Shown here piece by piece: positions 57,638 to 64,000 of a stretch of DNA of 64,000 nt. The notes under the pieces were generated by a model. The model did no database searches and was not told where the DNA came from. It worked only from the letters and a program-made list of their open reading frames with translations. The position numbers and the translations under genes were made by a program. The number at the start of each line of letters is the position of its first letter. The stretch's first letter is position 1. Source of the stretch: JANQIO01 sp965601975 (GTDB lineage: Bacteria > Pseudomonadota > Gammaproteobacteria > Pseudomonadales > Halieaceae); the NCBI GenBank assembly GCA_965601975.1, contig OZ271856.1, forward strand, positions 3,348,001 through 3,412,000, given 5' to 3'.

Positions 57638-59281
57638 TCACGCCAGGCGCAGGTGCCCGGTACCATCGTCGCCGTGCTCTGCCAGGTACTCCTCGTAGCG
57701 GGTCCGGGCGTCGTCACCGAACAGCACCCTGCAAGCGTCCATTAGCCCACGAGCGCTGGCGAGATCACCATGGCGCACCACCAGTGAGATCTTGGAGCGT
57801 CGCCTGAGGAAGTCCTCCAGCTTGACGATCATCTCACTCTCGGCGGCTTCCTCGATTTCACAGCGCAGGTACTCGGTGTGCTCGATGAACAGGTCCGCCT
57901 GCGCCGGGTCCATGCGGATGGACTCCAGCATGTCAAAGGCCTTGTCGCCGTAGCGGCGCCACAGGCGGTGGGACAGCGGCTCGATGGACAGGGGCGAGGT
58001 CAGGCTGTCCAGGTTCATCATATGAGCCTGGTACATGAATTCCTCGCGAATCGCGCGCTTCGGCTCGCCGAACCACTTGCGGCGGAAGTTGGGGATTTCA
58101 ACGCCGAAGTCCCTGACTGCGTGCGCGACTTCCTCCCCCACGTTGAGGCAATCCGTGAGTTTGCCGCCGTAGATGCTGAGGTGCTGGTTGTCGGCGTTGA
58201 CTTCGATCTCGTGTTTGCGGGACAGCTGCACCCACTCCACCCCTTCGGCCTGGCCGTGACTGCGCTGCGTGGCCAGCGGGCGCACGGCGCAGCGCTCGGC
58301 AATGATGTCCTCGACCTTCAGCGGCCTGGGCAGGTTGAGCAGCTGGGACACGTTGTCCAGCACAAACTGGCGGTCGGCGTCGGTGACTCCCTCGGCGGGG
58401 TCTTCCACCCGGGTGTCGGTGGTGCCGACGCAGGTTTTCGGGCCCATGGGAATAACGAAGAACAGCCGGCCGTCGCTGGCGAAGAAGGTCAGCACCCGGT
58501 GGTGCTGTGTCACCCGGTCCACCATCAGGTGTATGCCCTTGGAGAACAGGTGCTGGTACTCGGTGGTCTCGCCGGTCAGCTGGTTGTGCTGATCGACGTA
58601 GGGACCGCAGGCATTGATCAGGGCCCGCGAGCGGATCGTGAACTCGCCTCCCCCGTCGACGTCGCGGGCCCTCGTCACCCATATCCCATCGCGGCGCTCG
58701 GCGCCCAGGGACTCCACGTAGTTGGCGGCAATGCAGCCGTAATTCATGCTGGAGCGAATGAAATTGAAGACAAAGCGGGCGTCGTTGTCGTGCAGGTAGC
58801 AGTCCGAGTATTCGAAGCCCCCCGCCGCGGTCGCGGTGTCGATGGCCGCGTCGCGCATCGCCAACTGCTTGCGGGTCAGGAAGCGCGGCGGTTTGGTGCC
58901 GAACAGGCCGATGAACCAGTAGAGAATGGTGCCGAGGAAAATCAGGAACGGGGGGAAGCGAAAGCCCTTCTGGATAGTGGTCAGGAAGCGGATTTCCTTG
59001 ACCGAGGAGGGATACTCCCGCATCAGCTGGTTGCGGCACTTGCAGAGCTTGCGCACCAGCAGGAATTCGTAGCTTTCCATGTACTTGATGCCGCCCCAGG
59101 CGAGATTCGAGGAATTGGAGCTGACATCACCGGCAAAGTCGCCGCGATCAATGAGCGCAACTTTCACACCGCGGGCCGCCAGGGAGGCTGCCGACACAGC
59201 GCCGTTGATGCCGCCGCCGACGATCAGGACGTCGAACTCACCCCCGTCGAGTTTGGCAATATTGGTCTTACGCAGAGACAT
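57638..59281 (-). CDS. glpD: FAD-dependent glycerol-3-phosphate dehydrogenase
   Basis: The 547-aa enzyme oxidises glycerol-3-phosphate to dihydroxyacetone phosphate, passing electrons to the quinone pool. The FAD fold is DVLIVGGGINGAVSAASLAARG (about 17-38), followed by SSNSSNLAWGGIKYME, the GlpD signature. FFVIPMGPKTCVGTTDT and SIYGGKLTD are also typical. A hydrophobic patch near 113-128 may aid membrane association. It is 44 bases from the HAD phosphatase gene. Confidence 0.9.
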   Translation of the reverse strand: MSLRKTNIAKLDGGEFDVLIVGGGINGAVSAASLAARGVKVALIDRGDFAGDVSSNSSNLAWGGIKYMESYEFLLVRKLCKCRNQLMREYPSSVKEIRFLTTIQKGFRFPPFLIFLGTILYWFIGLFGTKPPRFLTRKQLAMRDAAIDTATAAGGFEYSDCYLHDNDARFVFNFIRSSMNYGCIAANYVESLGAERRDGIWVTRARDVDGGGEFTIRSRALINACGPYVDQHNQLTGETTEYQHLFSKGIHLMVDRVTQHHRVLTFFASDGRLFFVIPMGPKTCVGTTDTRVEDPAEGVTDADRQFVLDNVSQLLNLPRPLKVEDIIAERCAVRPLATQRSHGQAEGVEWVQLSRKHEIEVNADNQHLSIYGGKLTDCLNVGEEVAHAVRDFGVEIPNFRRKWFGEPKRAIREEFMYQAHMMNLDSLTSPLSIEPLSHRLWRRYGDKAFDMLESIRMDPAQADLFIEHTEYLRCEIEEAAESEMIVKLEDFLRRRSKISLVVRHGDLASARGLMDACRVLFGDDARTRYEEYLAEHGDDGTGHLRLA

Positions 59282-59325
59282 CTGGACCCCTACCTCTCAC
59301 CACAGGTTACCGCTCCCCGGCGTAA

Positions 59326-60075
59326 TTACCAAGCCAGGTCCGCAACGGAGTCGACGCTGCGGAACTCTCCCGCCACCTTGTCCTCGTCACCGGGCTGGTA
59401 CTTGCCGGTGCGCACCAGGCAGCCCGCCATACCGGCCTTCAGCGCTCCTTCGACGTCGCCAAACACATCATCGCCCACCATCAGCACCTCACCCGGCGCG
59501 CAGCCCACGCCCTCTACGGCCTGCTGGAAGAAGGGCCGGGAGGGTTTCCCCATGATCACTGCCTCTACCGAGGCGGCGTACTCGATAGCCTTGATGAAGG
59601 GCCCCGCATCCAGCAGCAGCTCGCTGCCCTGGCGGAAGAAGCGGTTGGCTCCTATTCCCACCAGCACAGCGCCGCCGTGGCAGAGCCGGAAGGCCTGGTT
59701 GAGGCGTTCGTAGTTAAGCTCCTCCGCGGCATCGCCGATCACCACCGCGTTCGGGTAGTCCTGGTCGAGGTCGGCGAATTCGCTGCGGATTTCGGCATGC
59801 ACCAGCAGCCAGGGCCTCAGGTCGTGGTCCCGCAGGTAGTCACAGGCGGCCGAGGGCGCCGTGATGACCTCACCTTCCGAGGTGTCGATACCAAAGGTCG
59901 CCAGGTCATCCCGGATGCGCCCGCAGGTCTTGCGCGACGTATTGGTGAGAAAGCGCACGGCCAGGCCCGCCTTGCGGGCGGCGCGTACCGCCTCCGGCGC
60001 CCCGGGGATCAGCTCATCCCCCTGGTAGAGCACACCACTGATATCGAAAAACACCGCCTTGTAGTTTCCGGACAT
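59326..60075 (-). CDS. HAD superfamily IIA phosphatase, LHPP-like
   Basis: The 249-aa protein has motif I DISGVLYQG (D11; S13 in place of the usual second Asp), motif II TNTSRKT, Lys in MGKPSRPFF and motif IV MVGDDVFGDVEGA. DISGVL is the form found in LHPP and HDHD2 proteins, not in NagD, so loss of the second Asp is a family trait. LHPP hydrolyses phosphohistidine, phospholysine or pyrophosphate in mammals. It probably shares an operon with the downstream glpD. Confidence 0.87.
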   Translation of the reverse strand: MSGNYKAVFFDISGVLYQGDELIPGAPEAVRAARKAGLAVRFLTNTSRKTCGRIRDDLATFGIDTSEGEVITAPSAACDYLRDHDLRPWLLVHAEIRSEFADLDQDYPNAVVIGDAAEELNYERLNQAFRLCHGGAVLVGIGANRFFRQGSELLLDAGPFIKAIEYAASVEAVIMGKPSRPFFQQAVEGVGCAPGEVLMVGDDVFGDVEGALKAGMAGCLVRTGKYQPGDEDKVAGEFRSVDSVADLAW

Positions 60076-60179
60076 ATTTCCTCGACTGGATCAAAAAGCC
60101 CTGTTTTTAAAAGCCTAGCACGGTTGGCGCGCCCCGCATCTGGCGTTATCCTCACTCCCCTTCACGCGTTGGGGGCGCT

Positions 60180-61436
60180 ATGAAGCTATCTGCATTCGGG
60201 GAAAAGTTTTCCGCCACCTCGGGCATCGTCGAACTGATGGACGATCTCGGCGAGGCGCTGCATTCCAACCCCGACATGATCTTTATGGGCGGCGGCAACC
60301 CCAGCCGGCTGATGGACGTGGAAATGGTCTTCCAGCAGCGCCTGGAGTCGCTGATGCAGGACCCGCGCGAGCGCCATAGCCTGTTCGGGATCTACCAGTC
60401 GCCCCAGGGCAACGTGGAGTTCCTGGAACAGGTGGCCAGCTTCCTCCGGGCCCAGTACGGCTGGGACCTGAGCAGCCGCAATATCGCCGTCAGCAACGGC
60501 AGCCAGTCGGCCTTCTTTGTGCTCTACAACATGTTCGCGGGACAGATGGCTGACGGCAGTCGCCGCACCGTGCATCTGCCCGTTACCCCCGAGTACATGG
60601 GCTACGCCGACGTGGGCCTGTGCGAGGACTTCTTCAGCGCCACCCGGCCCAGCATCGAGATTCTCGAGGACCATATTTTCAAGTACCGGGTCGACTTCTC
60701 GAAGCTGGACCCGGACGATTCCATCGGCGCGCTCAGCGTGTCGCGGCCCACCAACCCATCGGGCAACGTGCTGACCGATGACGAGATGGCCCACCTGGAT
60801 GAGATTGCCCGGGACAAGGGTATCCCGCTGATCGTGGACGGCGCCTACGGCCTGCCCTTCCCCAACATCTGCTTTGTCGATGCAAAGCCCATCTGGAACG
60901 AGAACGTCATCCTGCTGCTAAGCCTGTCCAAGCTGGGCCTGCCGGGGGTGCGCACCGGCATCATCGTTGCCTGCGAAGAGGTGATCAGCGCCTTTGCCAA
61001 CGCCAACACCATTATCAGCCTCGCCAGCGGCAACCTGGGCCCGGCCATTGCCGGCGAGTGGTTCCGCAGTGGCGAGATACTCACGCTGACCAAAGATCAT
61101 GTCACGCCGTTCTACCAGACCCGCTCACAGCAGACGGTGGACTGGTTCCGCGAGGCCATGGGCGATCTGCCCTACCACATCCACAAGCCTGAAGGCGCTA
61201 TCTTCCTGTGGCTGTGGTTCGAGGACCTGCCCATTACCAGCCAGGCGCTGTATGAACGCCTCAAGGCACGCGGTGTATTGGTCTCGCCCGGGCAGGGCTT
61301 CTTCATCGGGATCGACAACGCGGACTGGCCCCACAGCAACCAGTGCATCCGGGTGGCCTACGCCCAGGACGAGGACACAGTGAAAGCGGGTGTGAAGATC
61401 ATCGCCGAGGAAGTGGCGAAGGTGTACGCCGGCTAG
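60180..61436 (+). CDS. avtA: Valine-pyruvate transaminase
   Basis: The 418-aa PLP enzyme aligns with E. coli AvtA (417) throughout: SGIVELMDDLGEAL, FMGGGNPS, NIAVSNGSQSAFF, VSRPTNPSGNV, the PLP lysine K251 in LSLSKLGLPG and KPEGAIFLWLWFEDLPIT. It makes alanine and 2-ketoisovalerate from valine and pyruvate. Its stop lies in the CTAG tetranucleotide shared with the opposing protease gene. Confidence 0.94.
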   Translation: MKLSAFGEKFSATSGIVELMDDLGEALHSNPDMIFMGGGNPSRLMDVEMVFQQRLESLMQDPRERHSLFGIYQSPQGNVEFLEQVASFLRAQYGWDLSSRNIAVSNGSQSAFFVLYNMFAGQMADGSRRTVHLPVTPEYMGYADVGLCEDFFSATRPSIEILEDHIFKYRVDFSKLDPDDSIGALSVSRPTNPSGNVLTDDEMAHLDEIARDKGIPLIVDGAYGLPFPNICFVDAKPIWNENVILLLSLSKLGLPGVRTGIIVACEEVISAFANANTIISLASGNLGPAIAGEWFRSGEILTLTKDHVTPFYQTRSQQTVDWFREAMGDLPYHIHKPEGAIFLWLWFEDLPITSQALYERLKARGVLVSPGQGFFIGIDNADWPHSNQCIRVAYAQDEDTVKAGVKIIAEEVAKVYAG

Positions 61437-62329
61437 TTGCTGCGGCAGTTCTGTTGCGCGTAGTTCGCCAGTGCCAGCGTGTCGGCATCGAAGCGCGCAC
61501 CCAGCATGACGTCGTCATTCTGCTTGTCGAAGTGTGAGCTGACGCTGTAGATCGTGCCCTCGTGAATCCAGGGCGTGCCGCTGGCGCCGCGGCCAAAGCG
61601 ATTGCCCGCATAGCTCGGCTTGCCGTCCGCTTCGAAACCCACCACCACGTCCTCATCGAACATGCGGCGGCCGCTGCGGTAGTTGTTGGAGTAACCCACC
61701 AGCTTGACGGATGACGGCGGCAGTTCGTCGCTCACCGCCAGGTAGCCCTGCTGGCCCGGACGGGACGTCTTCAGAAATGCGTAGTCGTAATCCAGCGCAG
61801 CGTTGCCCTCCAGCACGCCCCATTCCCGGGGTACCGTGGCGCACTCCATGGTGTAGTACTCGCGCCGGGTATTGTCGAAGGCCGGCACAAATACAAAGTC
61901 GGAGTGCCAGTCACCGCTGAGGCTCATGACACAGTGGGCCGCGGTCACCAGGGTATCGTCTGCGCCCGCGAACGCCGCGCTGCAGGCGGACAGCTCGCCA
62001 TCAGCGTTGACGAAGAACAGCTTGCCGACGGCCGCCGCGGGCAGGTCGCCGCTGTCGCGCTCGGGCATCGAGGCGGCGCCGGAGTTGAGCGTCTTCTCGC
62101 CTGATTTCCTGCCCTTGCCGAAGTTGCGAATCGCGCTCAGCAAGGGGCTGTCGCTGGGCTGGTTCTGCGACCAGTTGAAGGCCGTGCGCTTCTGGTCCTT
62201 GGGTGCGAAGTGAATGCTGAGCGGCTCCTCCGCCAGCGCGACCGCAGAGGCGAGCAACAGGCAGGCAGCGAGCAGCCACGGCGCTGGCCGCGTCAGTCTC
62301 ACCGATACTGTTGTCACTGGTTCAGTCAC
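61433..62329 (-). CDS. Secreted trypsin-like serine protease
   Basis: The 298-aa protein has a signal peptide ending VALA (about 33) and a chymotrypsin-fold domain. The catalytic triad appears as H132 in VTAAHC, D182 in LDYDYAFLK and S250 in GRGASGTPW. The GASG form in place of GDSGG is used by V8/glutamyl-endopeptidase-like proteases. A linker of about 60 residues precedes the domain and may be a propeptide. The target is unknown. Confidence 0.85.
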   Translation of the reverse strand: MTEPVTTVSVRLTRPAPWLLAACLLLASAVALAEEPLSIHFAPKDQKRTAFNWSQNQPSDSPLLSAIRNFGKGRKSGEKTLNSGAASMPERDSGDLPAAAVGKLFFVNADGELSACSAAFAGADDTLVTAAHCVMSLSGDWHSDFVFVPAFDNTRREYYTMECATVPREWGVLEGNAALDYDYAFLKTSRPGQQGYLAVSDELPPSSVKLVGYSNNYRSGRRMFDEDVVVGFEADGKPSYAGNRFGRGASGTPWIHEGTIYSVSSHFDKQNDDVMLGARFDADTLALANYAQQNCRSN

Positions 62330-62365
62330 AATTCTTCTCGTCTTTACTAGCGAAAATGCTCAAAA

Positions 62366-62384
62366 ATTAGCGGTCATTAGCGGT
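62366..62384. repeat. Ten-base direct repeat in an AT-rich divergent region
   Basis: ATTAGCGGTC and ATTAGCGGTA are adjacent, one helical turn apart, 37 bases upstream of the protease start. The 292-base gap 62330-62621 is otherwise featureless apart from lower GC. This could be a regulator site. Confidence 0.4.
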
Positions 62385-62621
62385 AGCCAAATCACTAAAT
62401 CCGCTCGGGTCACAAACCCTATCGACCACCCCCCGCGCCACTCCATCTTGCGTCGGGCAAAATGAGACGTGGGTCCGCGTTGATGCCGTTCCGGGCGGAT
62501 TCTGTGACCGCGGTCACTCAAGCTTTCGGCGCGGGGTCACCCGTCAGATACAGGGCTGCGGAGATACCGCCGAGTACACCGCTTCCGCTATACTCGACCC
62601 CCTTCGCCGGGGTTGTGGTGT

Positions 62622-63497
62622 ATGGGCATATTTGACAAGGACAATCAGCCTTTCGAGGGCGCGGGACTCGAGCGCCACATCGAGCAGGCCCTGGCCATCA
62701 GCAAGCCCGCGGGCCCGCTGTTCGAGCTGTCCTATCCCCTGCTGCGGCGCCTGTTCAAGCCCCAGCTGCTGGGCCTGGAATGCATTCCCAACGAGCCCTG
62801 TTTGTTCATCGGCAATCACTCCCTGTTCGCCAGTGACGGCTATATCCTGGCTCCGGTGATGTGGATGGAGGAGCGGCGCTTCCTGCGGGCCCTGGCGGAC
62901 AAGGCCCTGTGGCACCCGCTGACCGAGCAGTTCCTGCTGAGCCAGGGGGCGGCGGTGGGCCACCCGGAGGTCTGCGCGGCACTGATGGACCAGGGCTGCG
63001 ACCTGATGGTGTTCCCGGGCGGTGCCCATGAGGCCACCAAGACCCAGGACCAGCGCTACCAGCTGCAATGGAAAGAGCGCTACGGCTTCCTGCGCATGGC
63101 GGCGGCCCACGACTACCCAATCGCGCCGATGGCGATCGTCGGCCCGGACGAGTTTTACAATCACGCGGTCGAGGGGAGAGACATTCCCGACACACCCCTG
63201 GGCGACATACTCAGGAGCCTGGGCCTGATCACCGACCGCACCCGGCGGGACCTGATTCCACCCATCCCACTGGGCGCCCTGGGCACCCCGTTCCCCAAGC
63301 CACACTACTGCTATATTCAATTTGGAGAGCCCGTGCGGCCGAAGGGCCGTGGCGGCAAGCCGCCCGGCATGGCGACGCTGAAAAAGCTGCGCCTGGAGCT
63401 CTCGGGCAAAATCGAAAGTATGCTGGAAGACCTGTTCGCCCTGCGTGACGAGGATCGTAACCAGCAGAGCTTCATCAGGAGCGTACTCACCCAGTAA
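62622..63497 (+). CDS. Lysophospholipid/acylglycerol acyltransferase-like protein
   Basis: The 291-aa protein has the acyltransferase blocks FIGNHSLFASDGY (His and Asp separated by five residues rather than the usual four), MVFPGGAHEA (glycine-rich acceptor block) and PIAPMAIVG. This form is closer to the MGAT/DGAT-like group than to PlsC. The start is the ATG at 62622 (MGIFDKDN). It precedes an acyl-CoA synthetase gene by 20 bases, which fits acyl transfer from acyl-CoA. Confidence 0.83.
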   Translation: MGIFDKDNQPFEGAGLERHIEQALAISKPAGPLFELSYPLLRRLFKPQLLGLECIPNEPCLFIGNHSLFASDGYILAPVMWMEERRFLRALADKALWHPLTEQFLLSQGAAVGHPEVCAALMDQGCDLMVFPGGAHEATKTQDQRYQLQWKERYGFLRMAAAHDYPIAPMAIVGPDEFYNHAVEGRDIPDTPLGDILRSLGLITDRTRRDLIPPIPLGALGTPFPKPHYCYIQFGEPVRPKGRGGKPPGMATLKKLRLELSGKIESMLEDLFALRDEDRNQQSFIRSVLTQ

Positions 63498-63517
63498 GAC
63501 CCCGCAAGGAAGGGCCA

Positions 63518-64000
63518 ATGAGCAATCACTTCAACAAGGATCTCGACAAGGTCGCTGCCAACCACCAGCCCCTGTCGCCGATAGACTTCCTCGCCCACAC
63601 GGCAACCGTCTTCCCGGGACGCACCGCGGTTATCCACGGCGGCAACCGCTACAGCTACCACGTCCTGCAGCAGCGCTGCGAGGCGCTGGCCCGCGCCCTG
63701 CGGGCCCGGGGGATCGGCAAGGGCGATACGGTGTCGATTATCGCGCCCAACATTCCCGCCCACCTGGAGGCCCACTTCGGCGTGCCCATGTCGGGTGCGG
63801 TGCTCAACAGCATCAATATCCGCCTGGATCCCGCCGCGATCGGCTTTATCCTCGACCATGGGGAATGCGATGTGCTGCTGGTGGACGCCCAGTTCGCCAC
63901 CGTGGCCCAGGAGGCCCTGGCGAACTGCGAGCGCGAGCCGCTGGTGGTCGACCTCAACGATCCACTGGGCCCCCAGGACGTGTCGATTGGCAGCATGACC
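63518..64000 (+). CDS. Acyl-CoA synthetase (AMP-forming), N-terminal part
   Basis: The 161 visible residues begin MSNHFNKDLDKVAANHQPLSP and contain the N-terminal ANL-superfamily blocks FPGRTAVIHGGNRYSYHVL, VSIIAPNIPAHLEAHFGVPMSGAVLNSIN and LDHGECDVLLVD. GGAAGGG lies before the ATG. The AMP-binding and catalytic lysine regions are beyond the window, so the substrate (fatty or short-chain acid) is open. It probably forms an operon with the acyltransferase. Confidence 0.9.
   Translation, partial: MSNHFNKDLDKVAANHQPLSPIDFLAHTATVFPGRTAVIHGGNRYSYHVLQQRCEALARALRARGIGKGDTVSIIAPNIPAHLEAHFGVPMSGAVLNSINIRLDPAAIGFILDHGECDVLLVDAQFATVAQEALANCEREPLVVDLNDPLGPQDVSIGSMT

Noticed and set aside
59326..60075. 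HAD protein as an inactivated phosphatase because of DIS in motif I
   Set aside because: DISGVL is normal for LHPP and HDHD2-type members, so the Ser is a family trait and not a loss.

Overview
The window is a GC-rich, densely packed chromosomal segment of a marine-type gammaproteobacterium. The gene content (Entner-Doudoroff cluster with HexR, complete SUF system, glycogen cluster with a secreted alpha-amylase, TonB-dependent receptor, SelO, AvtA) fits the Cellvibrionales/Halieaceae group. That placement is an inference from gene style, not a database match. No rRNA, tRNA, CRISPR array, prophage or insertion sequence was recognised.

Layout. (1) 1-8826, minus strand: a tightly overlapping glycogen/maltodextrin operon glgB-glgX-glgP-malQ-alpha-amylase (the last runs off the left edge), divergent from a LacI-family regulator at 9023. 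(2) 10060-12906: an unrecognised 492-aa protein and a cNMP-binding/HDOD protein. (3) 13203-22512, minus strand: a central-carbon operon eda - inactive-looking GAPDH paralog - gapA - ppc - zwf - pgl - edd, divergent from hexR at 22753, with two HexR-like operators in the gap. hexR is followed by an aldo/keto reductase, a DUF2867-type NAD(P)-binding protein and a Na/Pi cotransporter. (4) 27830-36185, plus strand: iscR-like regulator, sufB, sufC, sufD, sufS, an A-type carrier, sufT, an inserted alpha/beta-hydrolase lipoprotein, and sufE, behind a promoter that resembles an IscR-repressed one. (5) 36182-46948: an Xre/membrane-protein pair with palindromic operators, a lipoprotein, a fused fatty-acid oxidation enzyme, several unrecognised membrane or secreted proteins, an MFS transporter and selO. 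(6) 46949-47254: a mosaic of REP-like hairpins and 19-bp tandem repeats, related in inverted orientation to a block at 13090-13175. (7) 47255-64000: yccF, a TonB-dependent receptor, a sugar-dehydrogenase-type lipoprotein, an orphan PhnD-like lipoprotein coupled to a hybrid histidine kinase, a GntP permease, a GlpD-like enzyme, an LHPP-like HAD phosphatase, avtA, a secreted serine protease, an acyltransferase and the start of an acyl-CoA synthetase.

How it fits together. Extracellular starch or glycogen would be cut by the amylase and processed inside by MalQ, GlgP, GlgX and GlgB. Glucose phosphates then pass through Zwf-Pgl-Edd-Eda to pyruvate and glyceraldehyde-3-phosphate, which GapA takes on, while Ppc refills oxaloacetate. 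HexR, which responds to the intermediate KDPG in characterised species, probably controls this set. The most unusual gene is the GAPDH paralog between eda and gapA: it keeps the NAD-binding fold but has lost the catalytic cysteine and the phosphate-binding residues, so it may be a regulatory or structural partner of GapA.
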